From Rhodobacteraceae bacterium LMO-JJ12 (GTDB lineage Bacteria; Pseudomonadota; Alphaproteobacteria; Rhodobacterales; Rhodobacteraceae), in NCBI GenBank assembly GCA_021555075.1, contig JAKGBX010000003.1:310001-374000 (forward strand): 64,000 nucleotides of DNA. Direction: 5' to 3'. The notes under the pieces are model-generated. The model saw only the letters and a program-made list of their open reading frames with translations, was not told the DNA's origin and ran no database searches. Both the position numbers and the translations under genes were made by a program. Below, piece by piece: positions 34,387-41,385 of this stretch (its first letter is position 1; each line of letters begins with the position of its first letter).

Positions 34387-35765
34387 CCCACGCCCCGCGC
34401 TTCATGATCTCGGCGGCGCACAAGTCATCGGGCAAGACGGTGGTGTCGATGGGGCTTTCGGCAGCGTTCCGCGCGGGCGGAGTGGATATTTCGACCTTCA
34501 AGAAGGGGCCGGACTATATCGACCCGATGTGGCTCGCGGCGGCGAGCGGGCGGGCTTGTTACAACCTTGATTTCAATGCGATGGAGCCGGAGGAAATCAC
34601 GCGATTTTTCTGCGAAAGATCGGGAGGTCTGTCGTTAGTAGAGGCCAACAAGGGGCTTTATGACGGGGTGGAGCCGGATGGCTCGGACGCCAATGCGGCG
34701 CTGGCCAAACTGCTGAGTTTGCCCGTGGTTCTGGTGATCGACACGTTGGGGATGAGCCGGGGGATTGCGCCGCTCTTGCTGGGCTATCGCGCCTTTGATG
34801 AAGAGGTAAATATCGCCGGTGTGATCCTGAACAAGGTGGGGGGCGCACGCCATGAGGCCAAGTTGGTGCGCGCCGTTGAAACCTATTCGGGTCTGCCGGT
34901 TCTGGGGTCGGTCTGGCGCAATGCGGGGCTTGAGATTGGCGAGCGGCATCTGGGGCTGACGCCGCCCAGCGAGACCGACGAACGCGATGCCATCGTGGCG
35001 CGGATTGGCGAAATCGTGGGCGGGTCGGTTGATCTGGAGCGGGTGCGAAAACTGGCGAATGGGGCACCTGATTTCGAGGGTGCGCCGCATGTAAGACCTG
35101 TCGAGAAGCCGGGAGAGGGGCTTAGGATCGGTTATGCGCGCGATGCGGCTTTTGGATTTTATTACCCTGACGATCTGGAGGCGTTCGAGGCGGCGGGGGC
35201 CGTTTTGGTGCCGATTGATATGACGCGGGAGGAGGAACTGCCGGATATTGACGGGCTGTTCATCGGTGGCGGGTTTCCCGAGATGCGGGCCGGGGAGTTG
35301 GCGGCGAATGTGAGCATGCGCAGATCGCTGAAAGCGGCGCTGGAGGCGGGCTTGCCGTGCTATGCGGAATGTGGCGGCTTGATGTATCTTTGCGAGGGGA
35401 TCGATTGGGGCGCGGACAGTTATGAGATGGTTAGCTTCATTCCGGGGCGTGCGAAGATGCATGCGCGTCCGCAGGGGCGCGGCTATGTGCGCTATGACTG
35501 CACGGCGGCCAATCCCTGGGGGAGTGCGGGGCGGGAAATCCGTGCACATGAGTTTCACTATGCGTCGCTGGACGGGCTGCCCGAGGGGCTGACTTTTGCG
35601 CGAAAGATCACACGTGGGCATGGCACCGATGGCGCGCGTGACGCGATTGTGATGGGCAATACCGTGGCCGGGTTCATCCATCTGCGCAACACCGCGCAGG
35701 TGCCTTGGGTTGCCGCGTTTTTGAGTTTTGTGGGACGATGCAAGGGGAGGGTTTGCGAGTTTTGA
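34383..35765 (+). CDS. dsrN: DsrN, siroheme amidase (cobyrinate a,c-diamide synthase family)
   Basis: A 460-residue glutamine-dependent amidotransferase of the CobB/CbiA family. The ATP-binding P-loop is in SAAHKSSGKTVVSMGLS, followed by FKKGPDYIDPMWL. The glutaminase domain has the nucleophile cysteine in LPCYAECGGLMYL and a late HEFHYA. In dsr loci this enzyme amidates siroheme for DsrAB. The ATG overlaps the preceding gene's stop (ATGA). It is the last gene of the dsr operon and is followed by a terminator hairpin at 35847-35876. Confidence 0.94.
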   Translation: MTHAPRFMISAAHKSSGKTVVSMGLSAAFRAGGVDISTFKKGPDYIDPMWLAAASGRACYNLDFNAMEPEEITRFFCERSGGLSLVEANKGLYDGVEPDGSDANAALAKLLSLPVVLVIDTLGMSRGIAPLLLGYRAFDEEVNIAGVILNKVGGARHEAKLVRAVETYSGLPVLGSVWRNAGLEIGERHLGLTPPSETDERDAIVARIGEIVGGSVDLERVRKLANGAPDFEGAPHVRPVEKPGEGLRIGYARDAAFGFYYPDDLEAFEAAGAVLVPIDMTREEELPDIDGLFIGGGFPEMRAGELAANVSMRRSLKAALEAGLPCYAECGGLMYLCEGIDWGADSYEMVSFIPGRAKMHARPQGRGYVRYDCTAANPWGSAGREIRAHEFHYASLDGLPEGLTFARKITRGHGTDGARDAIVMGNTVAGFIHLRNTAQVPWVAAFLSFVGRCKGRVCEF

Positions 35766-35796
35766 GCGATTGCGCGCGAGGCTGCTGCGGGACCCT

Positions 35797-35826
35797 CCGG
35801 GGGGGGATATTTTGAGCAAGATGAAG
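35797..35826 (+). repeat. Convergent-junction repeat, copy 1
   Basis: Reads CCGGGGGGGGATATTTTGAG then CAAGATGAAG. It shares GGATATTT...GCAAGATGAAG with 38586-38614 and, in reverse orientation, with 50476-50497 and 54253-54274. All four lie where two genes converge. Confidence 0.6.
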
Positions 35827-35846
35827 GGCTTGGGCGCGGATAGGCA

Positions 35847-35876
35847 AAAGCCCCGCCGGGATCTGGGCGGGGCTTT
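35847..35876. terminator. Bidirectional rho-independent terminator
   Basis: AAAGCCCCGCC and GGCGGGGCTTT form a near-perfect GC stem of about 10 bp with an A-run on the left and a T-run on the right. It sits between dsrN (plus) and tusA (minus) and should stop transcription in both directions. Confidence 0.85.
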
Positions 35877-35911
35877 CATAGCCTGTCATACAGTGAAACG
35901 CGCGCTTTGGA

Positions 35912-36136
35912 TCAGGCGCGTTTGATCTCGAACTTGTAGACATCGCCTTCGTTTGACTGGCTCAGAAGCTGGTTGCCGGTCTGATTGCAGAAGGCGGCAA
36001 AATCGGCGACCGAGCCAGGATCGGTGGCCTGGATTTCCAATATTTCACCGGCGCTCATGCCTTTGAGGGCTTTCTTTGCTTTCAAGATCGGCAGCGGGCA
36101 GTTCAGCCCTTTCGCGTCCAACAGTTGATCGGCCAT
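35912..36136 (-). CDS. tusA: TusA sulfur carrier protein
   Basis: A 74-residue sulfurtransferase with the TusA signature LNCPLPILKAKKAL; Cys13 in the CPxP motif is the persulfide carrier. It collects sulfur in the cytoplasm and hands it towards DsrEFH and DsrC. It follows dsrE2 by 39 bases on the same strand and carries a GGAGAG ribosome site. The pairing with dsrE2 is common in sulfur oxidisers; the rhodanese often found with them is absent here. Confidence 0.95.
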   Translation of the reverse strand: MADQLLDAKGLNCPLPILKAKKALKGMSAGEILEIQATDPGSVADFAAFCNQTGNQLLSQSNEGDVYKFEIKRA

Positions 36137-36175
36137 GTGGTTTCTCTCCTCCCTAAATCCTTGGTTTTTCAGCGT

Positions 36176-36679
36176 TCAGATGAATAGGTTGATATCGGAT
36201 TTCAGCGCGTTTTCCATATAGGTGGCGGCGCCGCCGATTTCCATTTCGTCGATCATGTCTTCGCGTTTATACTCAAACAGATCCAGTGTCATCTGACAGC
36301 CGATCATGCGAATATCGAGATCGATCGCGGCTTCGCGCAGGTCCTCGATTGAGGCGACGCCCTTCTTTTTCATCAGGTTTTTCATCATCGTGCCGGCCAG
36401 AGCGCCAGCGCCGGGCATCATGCCCATGAGGTTGGGCATCGGCATGTGCGCGCCCATCATCGGCATCTCCATGGCGGCATTGCCCAACGTGGTGAATTTC
36501 ATGTTCAGCTCTTTTTTCAGGAGCGGCAGACCGTAGAAAGTGAAGAACATGGTTACGTCGACATCCATCGCAGCCGCAGTGGTGGCGAGGATGAAGGGCG
36601 GGTAGGCCCAATCCAACGACCCCTTGGTGACGATGATCGACATGCTCTTGGCATTCTCCAGATCGTTGCTATCCTTCAT
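36176..36679 (-). CDS. dsrE2: DsrE2-type membrane-associated sulfurtransferase
   Basis: A 167-residue DsrE-superfamily protein, opening MKDSNDLENAKSMSIIVTKG, with the methionine-rich central stretch (MPMMGAHMPMPNLMGMMPGAG) and IDLDIRMIGCQMTLDLF, whose cysteine is the expected persulfide site. The ATG at 36679 gives the family start; the frame is open a little further upstream. It co-operates with TusA in moving sulfur to the Dsr system. It is divergent from arsR across a palindrome-bearing promoter region. Confidence 0.93.
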   Translation of the reverse strand: MKDSNDLENAKSMSIIVTKGSLDWAYPPFILATTAAAMDVDVTMFFTFYGLPLLKKELNMKFTTLGNAAMEMPMMGAHMPMPNLMGMMPGAGALAGTMMKNLMKKKGVASIEDLREAAIDLDIRMIGCQMTLDLFEYKREDMIDEMEIGGAATYMENALKSDINLFI

Positions 36680-36705
36680 CCACCGGGTCTCCCAAAAAGG
36701 TTCCA

Positions 36706-36718
36706 ATATTTGAATATT
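36706..36718. promoter_or_regulatory. Candidate ArsR (SqrR-like) operator upstream of dsrE2
   Basis: The perfect inverted repeat ATATT-TG-AATAT, with a further AATAT six bases on, lies 27 bases before the dsrE2 start in the dsrE2/arsR divergent region. It is AT-rich against GC-rich surroundings and contains GAATATT, also found twice before dsrA. Binding is inferred. Confidence 0.5.
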
Positions 36719-36845
36719 ACAATATGCGGGGAGAAAATCGAGTCAATCTTGCGCCGTTCTGCCACCAAAATGGGGAATTATGCTTGTTTGTCGAACTGTG
36801 CGCCCTGTACCAGAGGAGGTATGCGCTAGAGGCGGGGGATATTCG

Positions 36846-37148
36846 ATGGATCTGAGTGTTCTTGAAAAAAACTCCGGCAGGGCCAGCCAGCTTTTGCGGG
36901 TGATGTCGAACGAGAAGCGGCTGATGATCCTGTGCAATCTTCTGGAAGGCGAACGCTCGGTTCAGGAATTGCAGGTTGCCACGGGGCTGGGGCAATCGAC
37001 GGTTTCGCAACAACTGGCGGTGCTGCGCGGCGAACGCATCGTGGCGCACCGGCGCGATGCGCAATCGGTGATCTATCGCATCGACAGCGATGAGGCGATC
37101 GCTATCTTGCAGACGCTGCACGCGCTTTATTGCGCGGCGCCGGGATGA
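36846..37148 (+). CDS. ArsR-family sulfur-sensing repressor, SqrR/BigR-like
   Basis: A 100-residue winged-helix regulator. The recognition helix region is LQVATGLGQSTVSQQLAVLRGERIV. Two cysteines, Cys30 (RLMILCNLLEGE) and Cys96 (HALYCAAPG), are 66 residues apart, the same spacing as the Cys41-Cys107 pair of Rhodobacter SqrR. That pair forms a tetrasulfide bridge with reactive sulfur and releases DNA. No arsenic or metal-binding motif is seen. It lies between divergent dsrE2-tusA and the downstream yeeE gene. The ATG at 36846 follows GGCGGGGG; the frame is open further upstream. Confidence 0.88.
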   Translation: MDLSVLEKNSGRASQLLRVMSNEKRLMILCNLLEGERSVQELQVATGLGQSTVSQQLAVLRGERIVAHRRDAQSVIYRIDSDEAIAILQTLHALYCAAPG

Positions 37149-37207
37149 AATCTGCGCTTGAGGGGCGCACGGGTGTCGGGTGCGACATTTTTCGTTCGGT
37201 AAGGTTC

Positions 37208-37233
37208 AATCATATATGCTAATTTTTGATTAG
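37208..37233. promoter_or_regulatory. Candidate ArsR operator upstream of yeeE
   Basis: CTAAT-TTTTG-ATTAG (37219-37233) is a perfect inverted repeat, overlapped by AATCA (37208-37212) and TGATT (37227-37231). It lies in the arsR-yeeE gap, 52 bases before the yeeE start, and is strikingly AT-rich for this genome. Confidence 0.45.
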
Positions 37234-37285
37234 GTTGGCGGGCGCTCAGGTCTGCGCGAACAAAAGACACTTGAGGGGAGGGACG

Positions 37286-38377
37286 ATGATCGAGGCGTGG
37301 AAAGAGGCCGCGGTAGAGAATGCTGCGTTTTACGTTGGCTGGGGTGGGTTACTGATCGGGGTGGTGTTCGGCGCGATTGTGGCGCGCACCAACTTCTGCA
37401 CCATGGGGTCGCTTTCGGACATTGCCAATTTTGGCGACTGGAGACGGTTTCGCGCCTGGCTGCTGGCGGTGGCGGTGGCGATGATCGGGGTGCTGTGGAT
37501 AGAGCGCAGCGGCATCGCCGACATGAGCAGCAGCCTCTATGTGACTTCGCAATTGATGTGGGGCGGTCATATTCTGGGTGGTCTGATTTTCGGGATCGGC
37601 ATGGTTTTTTCCGGCGGCTGTGTCTCCAAGAACCTGGTGCGGGCGGGGGCGGGCGATCTGCGCGCGCTGATCGTGTTGTGGATGATCGGCGCCACCGCCT
37701 ATATGACCATCGGCGGGGTTCTGGCCGAGAGCCGGGTGGCATTTGTCGATGCGACGAGTTTTGACATGGGGAGCGCCGGGCTTGCTGATAATCGAATAAA
37801 TACAATCCTTTCCGGTCTGACCGGCATGGCGGCGGAAACCGCCACGTGGCTGAGCGTGGTGGTGATTGCCGGGGCGCTTTTGATTTATTGTTTTGCCGAT
37901 CGGAGCTTTCGCCACTCGCCTGTCAATCTGGTGGCGGGGGTCGGTATCGGGCTTTGTGTGATTGCCGGGTGGCTGTTGACGGCGATGACCTTTGACGAGT
38001 TTGCCGACAACCCGATGCTGGCGTCGCTGAGCTATGTGCGCCCGGCGGGGGACAGCATCGACTATTTCATGCGGTTTACCGCCGACAAGGTGCCGAGCTT
38101 TGCCGTGACCACCACGGCGGGCGCGCTTTTGGGGGCGTTCTTGATGGCGGTTTTCCAGCGGAAATTCCACCTCGCCACCTTCTCGGACCCGGCCGATACG
38201 CTGCGCAATCTTGGGGGGGCGATGCTGATGGGGTTTGGCGGGGTGATGGCGCTGGGATGTACCATCGGGCAGGCGGTGACCGGGTTTTCGACGCTGGCAC
38301 TGGGATCGCTTCTGACCTTTGTCGCCATCGTCATCGGCGGATTTATCGGCATGAAGATCATGGAGCGGATGATCTGA
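37286..38377 (+). CDS. YeeE/YedE (TsuA/PmpA-type) sulfur transporter
   Basis: A 363-residue membrane protein with about ten helices. Family motifs include ARTNFCTMGSLSD near the start, GIGMVFSGGCVSKNLVRAGAGDLRAL and the C-terminal ALGCTIGQAVTGFSTLALGS. The three cysteines are in the places proposed to relay sulfur species such as thiosulfate or persulfide through the membrane. It follows the ArsR sulfur sensor with a strong GAGGGGAGGGAC ribosome site. It probably feeds sulfur to TusA/DsrE2. Confidence 0.93.
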   Translation: MIEAWKEAAVENAAFYVGWGGLLIGVVFGAIVARTNFCTMGSLSDIANFGDWRRFRAWLLAVAVAMIGVLWIERSGIADMSSSLYVTSQLMWGGHILGGLIFGIGMVFSGGCVSKNLVRAGAGDLRALIVLWMIGATAYMTIGGVLAESRVAFVDATSFDMGSAGLADNRINTILSGLTGMAAETATWLSVVVIAGALLIYCFADRSFRHSPVNLVAGVGIGLCVIAGWLLTAMTFDEFADNPMLASLSYVRPAGDSIDYFMRFTADKVPSFAVTTTAGALLGAFLMAVFQRKFHLATFSDPADTLRNLGGAMLMGFGGVMALGCTIGQAVTGFSTLALGSLLTFVAIVIGGFIGMKIMERMI

Positions 38378-38407
38378 GTCGGGGTGCATTTTAGCTGAGT
38401 GTTACCG

Positions 38408-38545
38408 GAGCGTGCCGACGGGTTAACGCCATTGCGATTATGCGAATCGGGGGGGTGACCGGCGGCTGACTTCCGGCTGACAGGTGTATGACAGGCGGTT
38501 TCGAAAAAATTGACGCGGGATTAACCTAATCCTGCGTGCGTTGGT
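38408..38545. repeat. Intergenic repeat, CCGACGGGTTAAC family, copy 2
   Basis: GCCGACGGGTTAACG, CGGGGGGGTGACCGGCGGCTG, TTCCGGCTGACAGG, GTATGACAGGC and a later GGATTAACC occur in the same order as the words at 20717-20850. Boundaries are approximate. It lies between convergent yeeE and mrp genes, next to a junction repeat. Confidence 0.5.
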
Positions 38546-38564
38546 GCGCGCGACACGGGCGGGA

Positions 38565-38584
38565 ACGAGGGGCCAGCCCCTCGT
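38565..38584. terminator. Short-loop hairpin between yeeE and mrp
   Basis: ACGAGGGGC-CA-GCCCCTCGT forms a 9-bp perfect stem. It lacks a clear T-run, so termination is plausible but not certain. It directly precedes the junction repeat. Confidence 0.5.
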
Positions 38585-38585
38585 G

Positions 38586-38614
38586 CTCCCCGGGATATTT
38601 CTGGCAAGATGAAG
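38586..38614 (+). repeat. Convergent-junction repeat, copy 2
   Basis: Contains CCCCGGGATATTTCTGGC followed by AAGATGAAG, matching copy 1 at 35797-35826. It ends about 20 bases before the mrp stop codon. Confidence 0.6.
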
Positions 38615-38632
38615 GGGCGGGTGGGCCGTGGC

Positions 38633-39748
38633 CTAGTCCGGGTCGTCTTCGGGGAAGAGGCGGGTGGCGAGTTTGAGGGCGATGGATTTGTAGACCTTTG
38701 TGTGGGGGCTGTCGGGTTGGGAGACCACGACGGGCGTGCCAGCGTCGGAATGTTCGCGGATGTCCATATGCAGCGGGATGGCGCCAAGAAAGGGAACGCC
38801 GAGACGGCGGGCGTCTTCCTCGGCGCCGCCGTGGCCGAAAATGTCGCTGGTCTTGGAGCAATGCGGGCAGATGAAGGTGCTCATGTTTTCGATGATGCCG
38901 AGGATCGGGACATCAACGTTCTTGAACATGTTGAGCCCTTTGCGCGCGTCAATCAGGGCGAGATCCTGAGGGGTGGAGACGATCACCGCGCCGGTGAGCG
39001 GGGTTTGTTGGGCCATGGTGAGTTGCGCATCACCAGTGCCCGGCGGCATGTCGAGGACCAGAACATCAAGGCTGCCCCAATCGCCGGCCCAGTCGACCTC
39101 GCGGGTGAATTGCATCAGCGCCGAGACCACCATGGGACCGCGCCAGATGACGGGGTTTTCTTCCTCCATGAAGAAGCCCATCGACATGACCTTGATGCCG
39201 TATTTCTCAATCGGGAACACCCGGTCGCCTTCAATGCGGGGTTGTTCTTGGATGCCCATCAGTTTGGGGGCAGAGGGGCCGTAGATATCGGCATCCAGAA
39301 GCCCGACCTTGAGGCCGAGTTGCGACAGTCCGAGTGCGATGTTGGTGGCGCAGGTGGATTTGCCGACGCCGCCTTTGCCTGAGGCTATGGCGAGGATTGT
39401 CTTGATGCCGGGAATGGGCGCCATGGCGGGGCGTTTGTCGTCGTCGCCTTTGGGCTCAGTGGGGCGTTTCTTGAGGCGGGGCGGTTCGGGGGCTTTGGGC
39501 GCGGCGCGCTCGGCCGTGAGGACGACGAGCAGGTTTTTGACACCTTCGACCGGTTCGATCTTGGCCTCGATCGCCGATTGCAGTGCGGCGAGATCGCCCG
39601 AGAAGTCGTCGGGGACATGCACGGGGATGATGACTTTGCCGTCCGTCACGGAAACCTCGCCTTCGACGATCATGCCCGACATTACGAGATCGGGATGCAC
39701 CCCGGCGACGGGGATGGTTTGCAGGCGGCTGAGGATGACTTTCTTCAT
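38633..39748 (-). CDS. mrp: Mrp/ApbC-type Fe-S cluster carrier ATPase
   Basis: A 371-residue protein with an N-terminal MIP18/DUF59 domain (about 1-80), a proline- and lysine-rich linker and a P-loop NTPase domain with the deviant Walker A SGKGGVGKST (residues 123-132). A conserved CPHC pair near residue 285 would hold a bridging 4Fe-4S cluster. It delivers Fe-S clusters to target proteins. It lies 31 bases after soeC on the same strand, so it is probably co-transcribed with soeABC and may serve the many Fe-S subunits encoded here. The start ATG is the family start. Confidence 0.93.
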   Translation of the reverse strand: MKKVILSRLQTIPVAGVHPDLVMSGMIVEGEVSVTDGKVIIPVHVPDDFSGDLAALQSAIEAKIEPVEGVKNLLVVLTAERAAPKAPEPPRLKKRPTEPKGDDDKRPAMAPIPGIKTILAIASGKGGVGKSTCATNIALGLSQLGLKVGLLDADIYGPSAPKLMGIQEQPRIEGDRVFPIEKYGIKVMSMGFFMEEENPVIWRGPMVVSALMQFTREVDWAGDWGSLDVLVLDMPPGTGDAQLTMAQQTPLTGAVIVSTPQDLALIDARKGLNMFKNVDVPILGIIENMSTFICPHCSKTSDIFGHGGAEEDARRLGVPFLGAIPLHMDIREHSDAGTPVVVSQPDSPHTKVYKSIALKLATRLFPEDDPD

Positions 39749-39779
39749 GGCGGTCTTTCGGGGTCAGGTGTTGGTGGGG

Positions 39780-40652
39780 TTACTTGCCATAATAGAGGCG
39801 CACCACATGGGCGGCTTCGGCAAAGAACAGCCAGCGCGCGGCAAAGAGGCCGATGAGGTGTGAGAGCACGGCCAGAAAGCCGATGAAATGGGTGAGTGGC
39901 AGGGTCAGCAGCAGGATGACCGGCACAATGACGGCGAAGATCAGCGCGATGAAGCGCAGTTTCAGAGCGTGTTTGCGCGCGACCGTGTAGGCCATTTCGT
40001 TGAGCAGGTAGTTCTGGCCCGAATGAGGCGGTTCCAGCAGGCGGGTCTTGCCGATACGCCCGAGACCGGTGGCGCTTTCGATGGTGCTGTCGCCAGTTTG
40101 GCCTTTGGCATCGCCCTTGATCCATACCATCACTTGCAGCACGCCGAGGAGTGTGAGGAGGGCGGCTGTGGTGCGGGGCAGATCGACGAAGAGTGCGCTG
40201 CCGCCGAGAGAGAATGCCAGGAAGAGCGCAGGCGTGAGCGGGGTGTTCCAACGCGGCACCGATTTGAGCTGGGTATAGATCATCGAGGTGGTGAAGACGG
40301 TGATCACGCAGAAAATCGCGCCGAGGATACCCAAGGGGCGGATCATGGTGTCAAAGAACACCTGAGCGAAGGCATAGGGTGCCAGGGTGAGTAGCGCGAG
40401 CACGGCCATGACGCCTTCGCGGCTGAGCCAGGATGAGCGCCATTGCGAGAACGCCTTGATCGCGTTTTTCTTGTTGCCGAGGTGGAAGACGGACGCGAGC
40501 AAGCCGCCGACGGCCATGCCATAGCCCAGCACGTAGAATGCGAAGGCGACCCAGCCGGTGACTGGCGGCAGGCCGATGCCGAGCCATGCGAGAAGGCCGA
40601 AGCCCAAGCCGGAGAAAGCGGTGAAGATAATGACGGAGGGAGCCGGGTGCAT
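39780..40652 (-). CDS. soeC: SoeC membrane anchor of sulfite-oxidising enzyme
   Basis: A 290-residue DmsC-like membrane subunit with about eight helices, starting MHPAPSVIIFTAFSGLGFGLLAW. It ends FAARWLFFAEAAHVVRLYYGK, typical of DmsC/SoeC. It transfers electrons from sulfite oxidation to quinone. The start ATG follows the soeB stop by one base; an upstream frame inside soeB is not used. No other quinone-linked anchor is encoded with soeAB. Confidence 0.9.
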   Translation of the reverse strand: MHPAPSVIIFTAFSGLGFGLLAWLGIGLPPVTGWVAFAFYVLGYGMAVGGLLASVFHLGNKKNAIKAFSQWRSSWLSREGVMAVLALLTLAPYAFAQVFFDTMIRPLGILGAIFCVITVFTTSMIYTQLKSVPRWNTPLTPALFLAFSLGGSALFVDLPRTTAALLTLLGVLQVMVWIKGDAKGQTGDSTIESATGLGRIGKTRLLEPPHSGQNYLLNEMAYTVARKHALKLRFIALIFAVIVPVILLLTLPLTHFIGFLAVLSHLIGLFAARWLFFAEAAHVVRLYYGK

Positions 40653-40653
40653 G

Positions 40654-41385
40654 TCAGAGAGCCTCCAGTGCTTTGTCGAGCCAGGCGAGGAAGCCTTTGG
40701 GTTCTTTGTGGGGTTCTTCGAGCCGGGCGGAGGAGGGCGTGTCCTTGGGCCGGGGGGGCAGGTATTTATTGACGGGTTTGGTGCCTTGTTCGGGCATGAG
40801 GTCAATGCCGCCCCGCTCGGCCACGAGGCGCGAAACGTTTGAGTCAGGGTCAGCGAAGTCGCCGAAGTGGCGCGCACCGGCGGGGCAGGTGCGCACGCAG
40901 GCGGGTTCGCGGTCTTCTTCGGGGATGTTTTCGTTGTAGATGCGATCAACGCAGAGGGTGCATTTTTTCATCACGCCGGCCAGCAGGTCGAGTTCGCGCG
41001 CGCCATAAGGACACGCCCAGGCGCAGAGGCCGCAGCCCATGCAATCATCCTCATTCACCAAAACGATGCCGTCTTCGGTGCGTTTATAGCTGGCCCCGGT
41101 GGGGCAGACGGTGACGCAGGGGGCGTCTTCGCAATGCAGGCAAGATTTGGGGAAGTGGACGGTTTGCGAGCAGCCGCTCTCGGGTTGGGCTTCGAACGTG
41201 TGGACGCGGTTGAGGAAAGTGCCGTGTGGTTCGGCGCCGTAGGCGTCGATGTCGGAGAGGGGCGCGCCGTAGTTTGAGGTGTTCCATTCCTTGCAGCTTA
41301 CGACGCAGGCGTGGCAGCCCACGCAGGTATCAAGATCAATGGCGAGGCCGAGTTTCTTCTCGGTGGAGGTGGGTAGGGTTGTCAT
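40654..41385 (-). CDS. soeB: SoeB iron-sulfur subunit
   Basis: A 243-residue ferredoxin-type subunit with four 4Fe-4S motifs: CVGCHACVVSC, CLHCEDAPCVTVCP, CMGCGLCAWACP and CTLCVDRIYNENIPEEDREPACVRTCP. There is no signal peptide, so it works in the cytoplasm, the trait that separates SoeABC from periplasmic relatives such as PsrB. The start overlaps the soeA stop by one base. It links the molybdenum site of SoeA to SoeC. Confidence 0.92.
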   Translation of the reverse strand: MTTLPTSTEKKLGLAIDLDTCVGCHACVVSCKEWNTSNYGAPLSDIDAYGAEPHGTFLNRVHTFEAQPESGCSQTVHFPKSCLHCEDAPCVTVCPTGASYKRTEDGIVLVNEDDCMGCGLCAWACPYGARELDLLAGVMKKCTLCVDRIYNENIPEEDREPACVRTCPAGARHFGDFADPDSNVSRLVAERGGIDLMPEQGTKPVNKYLPPRPKDTPSSARLEEPHKEPKGFLAWLDKALEAL

